DNA from: an uncultured Prochlorococcus sp.
GTDB taxonomy: Bacteria; Cyanobacteriota; Cyanobacteriia; PCC-6307; Cyanobiaceae
Direction of reading: 5' to 3'
NCBI GenBank assembly: GCA_902560875.1
Contig: CACENO010000008.1
Span: forward strand, 1 to 64,000
Length of the DNA stretch: 64,000 bases
A program made the translations under genes and the position numbers. Under the pieces are notes generated by a model. It had not been told where the DNA came from, did no database searches, and worked only from the letters and a program-made list of their open reading frames with translations. Positions 29,395 through 38,466 of the stretch are shown here, piece after piece (within the stretch, counting starts at the first letter, position 1; each line of letters begins with the position of its first letter).

Positions 29395-30206
29395 AAAAAA
29401 ACTACCTATTAATTACTGCATTACTTATGTGGTCATTGGCTCCATTCCTTTGGCAAGTTTATACATCTTTTAGTACTCCAGAGGCACTTATAAATCCTTT
29501 GTTGAAAGTCGGCAATCGATGGACATTGGAAAATTATATTCAGGTTATAAATTCAGAGCCACCTTTTTGGAGATATTTAATTAATAGTACAATTGTTGGA
29601 ATAAATGCTACCTTAATTACTTTAATACTTGCTATACCCTCAGCCTATGCAATAAATAAAGTTAAAAATAAAATAGCTCAAAGTTTAAAGGTTTTATTAC
29701 TTCTTGCCTCCTTATTCCCTTATGTTCTTTTGTTTTTGTCTTTATTAGAAATTGCTAGAAAATTTAATTTAGGCAATAGCTTAATTACCCTAAGCATTCC
29801 TTATGCAGCACTTTCATTACCCTTAGCAATATTGTTACTATCTTCGGCGTTCAAAGATTTACCAAAAGATTTAGAAGAGGCTGCAATTATTGAAGGTATT
29901 GGTATGTTCCAAAGAATCAGGTGGATTCTTATTCCTTTGATAGCACCAGCAACTGCTAGTACTGGAATTATAGTATTTTTGTTCACTTGGAATGAGTATC
30001 CAATAGCCTTAACTTGGATAAGTAATATAGATTTAATTACATTACCTGTTGCTATTGCAAGAATAGCAGGCTCCTCTGTTTATTCTATTCCTTATGGGGC
30101 CTTTGCTGCAGCAACTGTCCTGGGAGCTATTCCTCTTATGCTAATTGTTCTCTTGTTTCAAAAGCAAATCATCTCAGGCTTAACTCAAGGTGCAATAAAA
30201 GGATGA
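29391..30206 (+). CDS. ggtD: Glucosylglycerol ABC transporter permease
   Basis: A 271-residue MalG-type permease. Hydrophobic segments start at residue 5 (LLITALLMWSLAPFLWQVY), and the coupling loop is LEEAAIIEGIGMFQRIRWILIPL near residue 161. A C-terminal helix is followed by SGLTQGAIKG, the usual MalG-like ending. Four-base overlaps join it to ggtC and ggtA. Confidence 0.86.
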   Translation: MKKNYLLITALLMWSLAPFLWQVYTSFSTPEALINPLLKVGNRWTLENYIQVINSEPPFWRYLINSTIVGINATLITLILAIPSAYAINKVKNKIAQSLKVLLLLASLFPYVLLFLSLLEIARKFNLGNSLITLSIPYAALSLPLAILLLSSAFKDLPKDLEEAAIIEGIGMFQRIRWILIPLIAPATASTGIIVFLFTWNEYPIALTWISNIDLITLPVAIARIAGSSVYSIPYGAFAAATVLGAIPLMLIVLLFQKQIISGLTQGAIKG

Positions 30207-31174
30207 CATTAACTATAAGTAAAATAAGCAGGAGAATTAATCAGAATTGGATTATTCGTGATTTAAGTTTTCAAGTTAATAAAGGAGAATGTTTAGCCCT
30301 TCTAGGACCTAGTGGATGTGGGAAAAGTAGTACCCTGAGATTAATAGCTGGATTGGATAGCCCCAATGAAGGCAAGGTTTATATAAATGATCAAGACGTT
30401 ACAGATATTCCCCCTGTAGAACGCCGGATTGGAATGGTCTTTCAAAGCTACGCACTTTTCCCTCATTTATCAATTTTTTCTAACTTAGCTTTGGGACTAA
30501 AGGTAAGAGGAGTTTCAGAAAAACAACAAATAGAAAGAGTATCATCTATCTTATCTGTAGTTCAACTAGAGCACCTTTCAAATAGATTGCCATCAGAACT
30601 TTCTGGTGGTCAGAGGCAAAGAGTTGCACTCGCAAGAGCTTTATTAAGAGACCCTCATGTATATCTTTTAGATGAACCCATGAGTAATTTAGATGCACAA
30701 TTGAGAGAAGAACTAAGACCAGAACTACGTCGTTTGATACTAAAAGGTTCTCAACCTGTCTTATATGTGACCCATGACCAACAAGAAGCAATGGCTATGG
30801 CAGATAGAATTGCAGTACTCAAAAATGGAGAATTAGAACAAATAGGAACACCATTAGAACTATACAAGGACCCAAAATCTTTCTTTGTTGCAAGCTTTAT
30901 CGGAAGACCTCAAATCAATAAATTGCCGATAAAAAATAATATAATCAGTGCAATTAGGCCAGAAAGCATATATATAGATAGCAATGGTATCTCATGCAAA
31001 GTTATTGAAACAGAATGGTTAGGAATGAATAAATTAGTCTTTCTAGATTCAAATATTGGTAACATTAGAATGATCTGCGCTTCAAATATTAAAATAAATG
31101 AGAAGTTGTCCATTTCATGGGATAAATCAGAAGAACTTCACTTTGATGCAACTTCAGAAAAGCGATTGACTTAA
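30203..31174 (+). CDS. ggtA: Glucosylglycerol ABC transporter ATPase
   Basis: A 323-residue MalK-type ATPase. Walker A is [12 protein letters not shown] (about 33-44), the signature is LSGGQRQRVALARALL (about 132-147), Walker B is VYLLDEPMSNLDA, and the switch histidine is in LYVTHDQQEA. The C-terminal regulatory (TOBE-like) domain is shorter than in E. coli MalK. In Synechocystis ggtA lies apart from ggtBCD, as far as I recall; here it closes the operon, overlapping ggtD by four bases. A perfect AT-rich hairpin follows its stop. Confidence 0.87.
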   Translation: MTLTISKISRRINQNWIIRDLSFQVNKGECLALLGPSGCGKSSTLRLIAGLDSPNEGKVYINDQDVTDIPPVERRIGMVFQSYALFPHLSIFSNLALGLKVRGVSEKQQIERVSSILSVVQLEHLSNRLPSELSGGQRQRVALARALLRDPHVYLLDEPMSNLDAQLREELRPELRRLILKGSQPVLYVTHDQQEAMAMADRIAVLKNGELEQIGTPLELYKDPKSFFVASFIGRPQINKLPIKNNIISAIRPESIYIDSNGISCKVIETEWLGMNKLVFLDSNIGNIRMICASNIKINEKLSISWDKSEELHFDATSEKRLT

Positions 31175-31194
31175 AACTGCAGAGAATACAAAGG

Positions 31195-31214
31195 AATATT
31201 TTATAGAAAATATT
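31195..31214 (+). terminator. AT-rich hairpin after the ggt operon
   Basis: AATATTTT and AAAATATT form a perfect 8-bp stem around ATAG, 20 bases after the ggtA stop, followed by ATTTATTATTTC. The stem has no GC pair and would be weak, so termination is plausible rather than sure. Confidence 0.4.
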
Positions 31215-31266
31215 ATTTATTATTTCACCAAGACATTTCTATTAGTTGATAATCTAAGATTCCTCT

Positions 31267-31575
31267 ATGCATGAACTTTCTCTTGGAACGTGGTTTATAC
31301 ATATAGCCACATTATTTGAGTGGTCATTAGCTATCATTCTTATTGGTCGCTTAGGCAAGTCATCTAATAATGCTGGATTAACTTGGCTAGCAATCGCAAT
31401 GCTGCCTAACCTCGCAAGTGCCATGGCAGCAATTACATGGCACATCTTTGATAACACAGAAGCACTAAAAGGCTTAGTTGTACTACAGGCAGCTCTAACG
31501 ACATTTGGAAATACTTGTTTGGCTCTTGCAACTTGGAACCTCTTCAGGCAAGAACGTAAGGAGTCATCAGTATGA
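31267..31575 (+). CDS. DUF2499 (Ycf49-like) membrane protein
   Basis: A 102-residue protein with three likely membrane segments, beginning MHELSLGTWFIHIATLFEW. HELSLGTWF and MAAITWHIFDN are typical of the DUF2499/Ycf49-like family conserved in cyanobacteria and algal plastids; function is unknown. Its stop overlaps the start of the DUF3593 gene by four bases (ATGA), and psaK follows, so the three are probably one transcript. The start ATG has no strong ribosome binding site. Confidence 0.78.
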   Translation: MHELSLGTWFIHIATLFEWSLAIILIGRLGKSSNNAGLTWLAIAMLPNLASAMAAITWHIFDNTEALKGLVVLQAALTTFGNTCLALATWNLFRQERKESSV

Positions 31576-31904
31576 CTTTCATTGAAAATTCTCTAGATGT
31601 CCTGGCAGGCGTAGACCCAAGTCCTTTCTTTGTCCTTTCTCTTATCCCCTACCTGTTTTTTTTGTACTGGGCCCGAAAAACCTCATCAATTCCTAAAATT
31701 GCTTTCTGGGGCTTCTGCATGACGCTACTTTTTGTCTTCATGACAATAATTTTTGCGATTATTGCTAAACAGGTTTATGGAGGTGAGCTCACAGACATAG
31801 ATCCGCTACATGGAGCTGCAGAGGCCTTTTTGACAGTAAGCGACGCACTAGTTGTAGTGGGCTTTTTTAGCTTTCGCCAACAGAGAGTAGTGAATAACTC
31901 TTAA
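31572..31904 (+). CDS. DUF3593 membrane protein
   Basis: A 110-residue protein with three predicted membrane segments (FVLSLIPYLFFLYWARKTS; IAFWGFCMTLLFVFMTIIFAII; ALVVVGFFSFRQQR at the end). DPSPFF near the N-terminus and YGGELTDIDPLHGAAE in the middle loop look conserved and fit DUF3593. Unknown function. Translationally coupled to the DUF2499 gene; psaK begins 49 bases downstream. Confidence 0.75.
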   Translation: MTFIENSLDVLAGVDPSPFFVLSLIPYLFFLYWARKTSSIPKIAFWGFCMTLLFVFMTIIFAIIAKQVYGGELTDIDPLHGAAEAFLTVSDALVVVGFFSFRQQRVVNNS

Positions 31905-31953
31905 GAGGCAATAAATCTTTTTGCTGAACAGCAGTTAATGCAGGAAAATAACT

Positions 31954-32232
31954 ATGTCGCTTACGGTGTCCATGATCTCGTCCTTATTGGCAGCAGCAGA
32001 CCCAGCAACTTTCTCTTGGTCCCCAAAATGTGCTGTGGTAATGATTGCTTGCAATGTACTTGCTTACGCAATTGCCAGAGCAAATATTGCCAGGCCTAAT
32101 GAAGGATTTGAAATTCCAAACTCCCAATTCTTTGGTGGTATGAGCCATGCTTCAGTCGTGGCTGCAAACGCTTTAGGACATGTCTTGGGAATAGGTTCAA
32201 TCCTTGGTCTTGCAGCCAGAGGGGTTCTCTAA
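31954..32232 (+). CDS. psaK: Photosystem I subunit PsaK
   Basis: A 92-residue two-helix subunit at the edge of photosystem I, where it helps attach antenna. Helix 1 is about residues 24-41 (KCAVVMIACNVLAYAIAR) and helix 2 about 66-86. The loop between them, ARANIARPNEGFEIPNSQFF, and GMSHASVVAANALGHVLGIG are the PsaK signature. AGGA precedes the ATG at 31954; ATG 31972 (MISSLLAAADPAT) is an alternative start. The 3' end shares a hairpin with the opposite gene. Confidence 0.94.
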   Translation: MSLTVSMISSLLAAADPATFSWSPKCAVVMIACNVLAYAIARANIARPNEGFEIPNSQFFGGMSHASVVAANALGHVLGIGSILGLAARGVL

Positions 32233-32250
32233 TTCAGTCAAATGAATTAG
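32229..32250. terminator. Shared hairpin between psaK and the flavoprotein gene
   Basis: CTAATTCA pairs exactly with TGAATTAG around GTCAAA, and TTTCTC follows on the plus strand. It contains both stop codons (psaK TAA at 32230, opposite TAA at 32249), so it can serve both convergent transcripts. Confidence 0.55.
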
Positions 32251-33479
32251 TTTCTCTGCCTTCCTAATACGTATGGCAAAAGCCTGAGGCCATAACGTTC
32301 AAATTTGTAATCAAAGAGCAACGCGCTGATTCCTTCAGCGCTAGCTTTTGATGACAAGCCATTTATCAGGTCCAACAACCGTTTATCAGCCTTTTCATCT
32401 GATAAACCTAACCAAGTTTTTCGAGCAATTCGATTAGAAATCAGCCAGCGCCATCCAAGGTGCTGGCTTACTTTTTTTGAATAATATTTATTGAGGCTTT
32501 TTATATTAGATTGACTTAAAGATTTAGCATGCAATTTATCAAATATATTTGATAATATTTCTGCGCTAGCCAAAGCATAACGAATACCTTCTCCTCCTAG
32601 CAAATTGGCTGTACTAATAGTATCTCCAACACCAAAAATCCTTCCAACAAAATGGTTTTCATGCCTTTTAATACTTGTGTTAATACTGCCTCCATGTTTA
32701 TCCAAAACCTTCATTTCAGATAATTCATACTCATTAATAAGTCTTTTCAAAGACTGCATATTTGAGAGGCCTTTCTTAAATAATTTATTAGGTGGATGAA
32801 CTCGGCATACACCAACTTTCAACTGATCATTTGCCATGGGAAAAATCCATCCATAACCATGTGTTATTAATTTTGATCCCAGAAAAAATGTAATTTTATT
32901 TGACCAGATATTTGATGTATTTCTATTAGCTTGAAGTATCCATTCGACTCCTGACCCTGTTAATAAGTTATGCCCTCTACTGCTAGGTATAGGTTTTGCA
33001 AATTGCTGTGGACCTATCAATGAACGTTTATGACCTGTTGCATCAACTAAATAATCTACTCGTAAATTCTTGACTTTGCCGTTAGGATCACGTAATTCAA
33101 CATCAACATAATATTCAGTTTGAAAGGATTTAAGAACACTCCATCCAAATAGTGCTTTAACACCTGATTTAACAGCTGCATCCCAAAGAATCTCTCTTAA
33201 CTTGGAGAAATCCAACACAGCTCCCAAATTACTGCTATTAATCCAACTATGTGATACTCCAAGAGGATCATAAATCTTCCATTCATTCCAGTATTTAGAT
33301 ACAGCTTGAATAGGAATAGAATTTGAAGAGATACTATTAATTGGAACTACTGCACTAGAAAAAGAATCTTTTCTAGCATTGCAAAGTCTTTCAACAATTA
33401 CAACTTCTATTCCACTATTAGCAAGTCTTTCTGATAAACGACTACCAGCTGGCCCTGCACCAGCAATAAGAACTAACAA
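32247..33479 (-). CDS. Geranylgeranyl-reductase-family flavoprotein oxidoreductase
   Basis: A 410-residue FAD-dependent oxidoreductase. The dinucleotide-binding start is LVLIAGAGPAGSRLSERLA (residues 2-20), with a second conserved block DYLVDATGHKRSLIG near 142 and the FAD pyrophosphate region VGDTISTANLLGGEGIRYALASAE split over about 275-298. This is the layout of the geranylgeranyl reductase/lycopene cyclase-like group, not of ChlP proper, whose wording differs. Substrate unknown; a carotenoid, prenyl-lipid or quinone is likely. It ends in the hairpin shared with psaK, and dxs, which makes isoprenoid precursors, lies eight bases upstream on the same strand. Confidence 0.75.
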   Translation of the reverse strand: MLVLIAGAGPAGSRLSERLANSGIEVVIVERLCNARKDSFSSAVVPINSISSNSIPIQAVSKYWNEWKIYDPLGVSHSWINSSNLGAVLDFSKLREILWDAAVKSGVKALFGWSVLKSFQTEYYVDVELRDPNGKVKNLRVDYLVDATGHKRSLIGPQQFAKPIPSSRGHNLLTGSGVEWILQANRNTSNIWSNKITFFLGSKLITHGYGWIFPMANDQLKVGVCRVHPPNKLFKKGLSNMQSLKRLINEYELSEMKVLDKHGGSINTSIKRHENHFVGRIFGVGDTISTANLLGGEGIRYALASAEILSNIFDKLHAKSLSQSNIKSLNKYYSKKVSQHLGWRWLISNRIARKTWLGLSDEKADKRLLDLINGLSSKASAEGISALLFDYKFERYGLRLLPYVLGRQRN

Positions 33480-33487
33480 GATTTTTT

Positions 33488-35431
33488 TTAACCTTTAATT
33501 GATCCTGCCGGTGATGATGAACCTGAACTTATAAATGCATCATTTTTATTAAAACTAAATCTCTCAAGAATTTGATTAGACATCTGTTCGGGCGTAAGGC
33601 CTAATTCTTCCTTGCTCTGCTGTGGACTTGCGTGATGAACCAATTTATCTGGAATTCCTATCCGATGAGTAGGAATTAAGAGATTTTGATCAATAAGAGA
33701 TTCAATGACAGCAGACCCAAAGCCTCCTGGGAGTGCTCCTTCCTCCATAGTGACAATTTTTCCAATTCTCCTGGCAAGGGGGTGTATTAATGCTTGATCA
33801 AGAGGCCTTAAAAATCGAGCATTGATAACGGCAGAACTAACTCCAGATTCTTTTAGTAGTTCAGCTGTTTTAACCGCTGGTGCGACCATAGAACCATATG
33901 CAACTATTAACAGGTCATTTCCTTCAATTAATAATTCACCCCGTCCAATTTTTAATGGGTCCCATCCTTCCTCCATCAAAGGAACTCCTTCTCCTGAACC
34001 CCTTGGGATACGTAAAGCAATTGGTCCATCGTGATTTAAAGATGTCACTAACATCCTTTGAAGTTCTGCCTCATCTTTAGGTGCCATCACTGTGAAGTTT
34101 GGAACTGACCGTAAATAACTGATGTCATATTGTCCTTGATGTGTAGGCCCATCTGCACCAACAATGCCAGCTCTATCAAGAACGAAAGTGACAGGTAACT
34201 TCTGAATACCAACGTCATGAATTAATTGGTCATATGCCCTCTGCAAGAAAGTGCTATAGATAGCCACCACAGGCTTCAACCCCTCACAACTCATCCCAGC
34301 AGCAAGAGTTACAGCATGCTGCTCTGCAATTCCAACGTCAACGTATTGGGAAGGTACAGCCTTTTGCAAAAGATCTAATCCAGTGCCTGTGGCCATAGCT
34401 GCCGTTATTCCAACAACCGTTGAATCCTGTTCACATAATCTGACCAGGGTCTGGCCAAAGACCTTGCTATAACTAGGAGGTTTAGGTGTCTTAGATGGAC
34501 GAGATTTACCTGTAGTTAAATCAAATGCTGATTGTGCGTGATAACCAACTTGGTCTGCTTCTGCATATGGATATCCCTTCCCTTTTTTTGTAACTGTATG
34601 GACTAATACTGGACCTCCTACTCGGTGAGCGGCATTAAATGTTCTAACCATTTCAGCAATATCATGTCCATCTATTGGGCCCATATAGGTAAAACCAAGT
34701 TCCTCAAAAACAGCACCGAGCTTTGGAACAGCAAGTCTTCTCATGCTGCCAGTTAGTGACTTGTACTCGGCTGGAAGCTCTCCGCCCATAAAAGGAAGAT
34801 TTTTAACACTTTCCTCAACACTGTCTGAAATGAACTTCATCGGAGGACTAACCCTCATCCGATTCAAATAACTTGATAAGGCGCCTACAGGAGGCGAGAT
34901 AGACATGTCATTGTCATTAAGTACAACAACGAAAGGGGTATCAGGAAGATGTCCCGCATGATTAATGGCTTCTAACGCCATACCTCCTGTAAGTGCACCA
35001 TCTCCAATTACAGCTACACACTTAAATTTTTCATTACGTTTATCACGAGCAATTGCCATCCCAAGTGCGGCTGAAATAGATGTGCTTGCATGGCCAGCAC
35101 CAAAATGGTCGAACCTGCTTTCTGAACGCTTTAGATATCCAGCGACGCCTTTTTGTTGGCGAAGAGTGTCAAAAGATTGATACCTCCCCGTTAGGAGTTT
35201 GTGAGGATATGCCTGATGTCCAACATCCCAAACGACCCTATCGACATCTAGATCAAGTGTTTGATATAAAGCAATGGTTAGCTCTACAACGCCAAGTCCT
35301 GGCCCTAAATGTCCGCCGCTGGTTGAAACAACCTGCAGATGGCGCTCCCTAATCTGACAAGCAACATCCTCCAGCTCAGCCGTTGAAAGACCATGGAGCT
35401 CGTTCGGATGGGTTAAATCGCTTAAACGCAT
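33488..35431 (-). CDS. dxs: 1-deoxy-D-xylulose-5-phosphate synthase
   Basis: A 647-residue TPP enzyme that condenses pyruvate and glyceraldehyde-3-phosphate, the entry to the MEP isoprenoid pathway feeding carotenoids, chlorophyll phytol and quinones. TPP-binding [18 protein letters not shown] with [10 protein letters not shown] lies near residue 150-185, and [14 protein letters not shown] and [13 protein letters not shown] are typical. ATG 35431 is preferred because AGGAAGGGA precedes it and [12 protein letters not shown] is the normal start; the frame is open 15 codons further up. The next gene on this strand is the flavoprotein eight bases on. Confidence 0.96.
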   Translation of the reverse strand: MRLSDLTHPNELHGLSTAELEDVACQIRERHLQVVSTSGGHLGPGLGVVELTIALYQTLDLDVDRVVWDVGHQAYPHKLLTGRYQSFDTLRQQKGVAGYLKRSESRFDHFGAGHASTSISAALGMAIARDKRNEKFKCVAVIGDGALTGGMALEAINHAGHLPDTPFVVVLNDNDMSISPPVGALSSYLNRMRVSPPMKFISDSVEESVKNLPFMGGELPAEYKSLTGSMRRLAVPKLGAVFEELGFTYMGPIDGHDIAEMVRTFNAAHRVGGPVLVHTVTKKGKGYPYAEADQVGYHAQSAFDLTTGKSRPSKTPKPPSYSKVFGQTLVRLCEQDSTVVGITAAMATGTGLDLLQKAVPSQYVDVGIAEQHAVTLAAGMSCEGLKPVVAIYSTFLQRAYDQLIHDVGIQKLPVTFVLDRAGIVGADGPTHQGQYDISYLRSVPNFTVMAPKDEAELQRMLVTSLNHDGPIALRIPRGSGEGVPLMEEGWDPLKIGRGELLIEGNDLLIVAYGSMVAPAVKTAELLKESGVSSAVINARFLRPLDQALIHPLARRIGKIVTMEEGALPGGFGSAVIESLIDQNLLIPTHRIGIPDKLVHHASPQQSKEELGLTPEQMSNQILERFSFNKNDAFISSGSSSPAGSIKG

Positions 35432-35548
35432 TCCCTTCCTAATCCACTCGATCAATCTAAGAGGTTTAGTCCACACTTAGGGGGTTATTGCTTAATAACT
35501 AATGCAATGTTGAAAACAACAAACATGTGATATTGCCAGAATGCCCTA

Positions 35549-37090
35549 ATGGAAGACTATTTACAAAAGATTCTTAGAGCTCGCGTTTATGACGTAGCAG
35601 TCGAAACGCCTCTTGAATTGGCAAAAAATCTTAGTAACCGCTTCAAGAATCAAATCTTGCTTAAGCGAGAAGACCTACAGCCTGTTTTCTCCTTCAAACT
35701 GAGAGGTGCTTATAACAGAATGTCTCAGCTAAATAAATCAGAATTAGAAAAAGGAGTTATCGCTTCTAGCGCAGGTAATCATGCGCAAGGCGTTGCACTA
35801 AGTGCTTTATATCTAAAATGCAGGGCTGTAATAGTAATGCCGATAACTACACCTGCAACAAAAATAAACGCCGTACGAGGCCATAAAGCAGAAGTTGTAC
35901 TTCATGGAGACACCTATGACGAGGCTTACCAGGAAGCAATCAGACTAAGCAACCTAGAAGGCCTAACGTTTATACACCCATTTGATGATCCAGAGGTAAT
36001 TGCAGGCCAGGGGACAATTGCCTTGGAAATCCTTCGTCAATCTGAAAGACTCCCTCATGCGATTTATGTAGCAGTTGGAGGAGGAGGTCTTATTAGTGGA
36101 ATAGCAGCCTATATAAAAAGTTTATGGCCACAAATTGAAGTTATTGGAGTTGAGCCAAAAGATGCAGCAGCAATGACTATGTCTTTAGAAGCCAATAAAA
36201 GAGTAGAGCTAAAGGATATTGGACTTTTTGCAGATGGGGTAGCAGTGAAAAAAGTTGGTAAAAATACTTTTGATTTGACAAGAAAATATGTTGATTCAAT
36301 GGTAACAGTAAACACTGATGAAATTTGCGCCGCTATTAAAGATGTATTTGAAGATACTCGTTCAATACTTGAACCAGCAGGTGCTCTTGCCATAGCTGGA
36401 CTAAAGTCAGATATCAATAAGCGAGGTTTAGTTGGTAAAGACCTTATAGCTGTAGCTTGTGGGGCAAATATGAATTTTGACAGACTTAGATTTGTAGCAG
36501 AAAGAGCTGAAATTGGAGAAGAAAGAGAAGTAATGCTTTCCGTTGAGATTCCTGAAAAAGCAGGAAGTCTAAGGAAACTGTGTGAAGTATTAGGCACTAG
36601 AAATCTAACAGAATTTAGTTATCGAATGTCCAGCAATACAACCGCTCAAATATTTATGGGTGTTCAAATACAAGATCCAGAGGATCGCTATGTACTTATT
36701 CAAGAGTTAAGCAATTCAGGGTTCAAAAGCCTTGACCTGAGTTCTGATGAATTTTCAAAGATGCATTTGAGACATATGGTCGGAGGACGATTGCCAATAA
36801 CCTCAAATATCAACTCTTTAGTGACTTCAAAAGAGCTCCTTTATAGATTTGAATTTCCAGAAAGGCCAGGTGCCTTAATGAGGTTTGTTAATACACTTAG
36901 ACCAGAATGGAGTATTAGCATCTTTCACTATCGAAATCACGGAGCAGATGTTGGAAGAATTGTTGTAGGAGTACTAGTACCAACAGAAGAAATAAATTCT
37001 TGGAATAATTTTCTTAAAGAACTTGGCTATAAAAGTTGGGACGAAACCAATAATCCTGCGTACAAACTCTTTTTAGGTGCACAAACCTGA
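35549..37090 (+). CDS. ilvA: Threonine dehydratase (biosynthetic)
   Basis: A 513-residue PLP enzyme deaminating threonine to 2-oxobutanoate for isoleucine. The PLP lysine is in FSFKLRGAYNRM (about 47-58), the substrate loop is SSAGNHAQGVA, and GGGGLISGIAAYI is the phosphate loop. Two C-terminal ACT-like regulatory repeats follow (PEKAGSLRKLCEVL near 335 and PERPGALMRFVNTL near 430), so the enzyme is the feedback-regulated long form. Divergent from dxs. Confidence 0.95.
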   Translation: MEDYLQKILRARVYDVAVETPLELAKNLSNRFKNQILLKREDLQPVFSFKLRGAYNRMSQLNKSELEKGVIASSAGNHAQGVALSALYLKCRAVIVMPITTPATKINAVRGHKAEVVLHGDTYDEAYQEAIRLSNLEGLTFIHPFDDPEVIAGQGTIALEILRQSERLPHAIYVAVGGGGLISGIAAYIKSLWPQIEVIGVEPKDAAAMTMSLEANKRVELKDIGLFADGVAVKKVGKNTFDLTRKYVDSMVTVNTDEICAAIKDVFEDTRSILEPAGALAIAGLKSDINKRGLVGKDLIAVACGANMNFDRLRFVAERAEIGEEREVMLSVEIPEKAGSLRKLCEVLGTRNLTEFSYRMSSNTTAQIFMGVQIQDPEDRYVLIQELSNSGFKSLDLSSDEFSKMHLRHMVGGRLPITSNINSLVTSKELLYRFEFPERPGALMRFVNTLRPEWSISIFHYRNHGADVGRIVVGVLVPTEEINSWNNFLKELGYKSWDETNNPAYKLFLGAQT

Positions 37091-37130
37091 TAGTCGCGGT
37101 ATTTTGATTTAGCCAGTCATTAGGCCTCAT

Positions 37131-37664
37131 ATGGCCAAAGTATCTCCTATAAACACTTCAATCCCTGACAACGATGTCTCCCTGCCAGCAAAGCTTGAGG
37201 CAATCCTCTATCTCAAAGGGAGGCCAATTTCGCTAAATGACATGGCAGAACTTTCTAAAGAATCTCGTGCTGAAGTAGAACAAGCATTGCTAGCACTCAT
37301 GGCTGGTTATGCGCAAAGAGATACTGCTCTAGACATCCAAGAACAAAATGGCCTTTATAGCCTTCAATTACGTAAAGGCCTAGGCGAATTAGTTCAAAAC
37401 CTTTTGCCAGTGGATCTATCCTTAGGGACCTTAAGAACTCTTGCTACCATTGCTCTAAAGAAAAGGATTCTGCAGTCAGATTTAGTTGACCTAAGAGGGT
37501 CTGGAGCCTATGACCATATAAAAGAATTAGTTTCTCAAAACTTTATTGAACGAAAACGCCAAAGCGAGGGAAGATCATATTGGTTGACTCTTTCAGAAAA
37601 ATTTCACAGAACATTTTCTGTATTACCTGATATAAGTTCTATTGAAAACAAAAAAGCTGCCTAG
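37131..37664 (+). CDS. scpB: Segregation and condensation protein B
   Basis: A 177-residue protein with two winged-helix units, starting LPAKLEAILYLKGRPISLNDM. ALDIQEQNGLYSLQLR and the second-domain block ATIALKKRILQSDLVDLRG match ScpB, the subunit that binds ScpA-SMC. scpA is not in the window. It follows ilvA by 40 bases and precedes the YggT gene by 23. Confidence 0.88.
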   Translation: MAKVSPINTSIPDNDVSLPAKLEAILYLKGRPISLNDMAELSKESRAEVEQALLALMAGYAQRDTALDIQEQNGLYSLQLRKGLGELVQNLLPVDLSLGTLRTLATIALKKRILQSDLVDLRGSGAYDHIKELVSQNFIERKRQSEGRSYWLTLSEKFHRTFSVLPDISSIENKKAA

Positions 37665-37687
37665 AATTCATTCAAATTCAGATCATT

Positions 37688-37981
37688 ATGGAAATTCTCG
37701 CAACGTTTTTACAGGTTCTAACTCAGACACTGGAAATCTATTCATTAGTCTTGATTATCAGAGTGCTTTTAAGCTGGTTTCCGAATCTTGACTGGAGCAA
37801 TCCAGTTTTAAGCAGTATCAGCTCTATAACAGATCCATACTTAAATGCTTTTAGAGGGATAATTCCAGCAATTGGAGGTTTAGATATTTCACCAATACTT
37901 GCCTTTATTGCTTTGAATTTAATTCAGCAAGTGCTTGGTACAGCTGCATTATCAGTTTTTAGTACAGCCATGAATTACTAG
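37688..37981 (+). CDS. YggT/YlmG family membrane protein
   Basis: A 97-residue protein with two hydrophobic segments around the conserved SLVLIIRVLLSWFPNLDWSN and ITDPYLNAFRGIIPAIGGLDISP split over residues 21-72. This is the YGGT pattern; family members affect membrane or nucleoid organisation and, in plastids, cytochrome b6f biogenesis or nucleoid distribution. Same strand as scpB. Converges on the MazG-like gene across 111 bp. Confidence 0.85.
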   Translation: MEILATFLQVLTQTLEIYSLVLIIRVLLSWFPNLDWSNPVLSSISSITDPYLNAFRGIIPAIGGLDISPILAFIALNLIQQVLGTAALSVFSTAMNY

Positions 37982-38092
37982 CCTGTCAAGACTCAATAAT
38001 TGGCAAGCAGCTTAAAAATTACTTCAATTTGTACAAACTTTTACATAATATTTTCAAGAATTAGAACTACATTTTTTATTTGATTTGTTTCT

Positions 38093-38422
38093 TTATCTAT
38101 TGTCTCCATCCCCTGATATAAGACCTTTCTTTGACCGATTCTCTAGTTTTTTCAGGTTGGAATCTGCAACATCCTCTAAATCAAAGCCTAGTTCACGACT
38201 TAATTGAGCGACGTACCAAAGAACATCCCCCAACTCAAGTTTGATGGCATCTTTTGCAATTTGATCAAAAACACCATTTTTATCACGTATGACTTTTTTC
38301 ACCTTTTCTGCAACTTCTCCTGCTTCTCCAGCTAGGCCAAGTGTCGGATACACAGGGTTGTTACCAACATTGGGGTACAAAGCAGTTTGACGTGCTTTGT
38401 TTTGGTACTCATTTAGATTCAT
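38093..38422 (-). CDS. MazG-like nucleotide pyrophosphohydrolase
   Basis: A 109-residue all-alpha NTP pyrophosphohydrolase-like protein. The metal-binding glutamates of the family are in GLAGEAGEVAEKVKKVI (about 29-45) and the ExxxD motif in IKLELGDVLWYVAQL (about 61-75). It is the short single-domain type. Likely removes non-canonical or excess NTPs; substrate not predictable. It diverges from pyk with only 44-65 bases between starts. Confidence 0.85.
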   Translation of the reverse strand: MNLNEYQNKARQTALYPNVGNNPVYPTLGLAGEAGEVAEKVKKVIRDKNGVFDQIAKDAIKLELGDVLWYVAQLSRELGFDLEDVADSNLKKLENRSKKGLISGDGDNR

Positions 38423-38466
38423 AATGGAAAATCAGAATTATTCGAGGCACTAACTTTGACAAGGAA

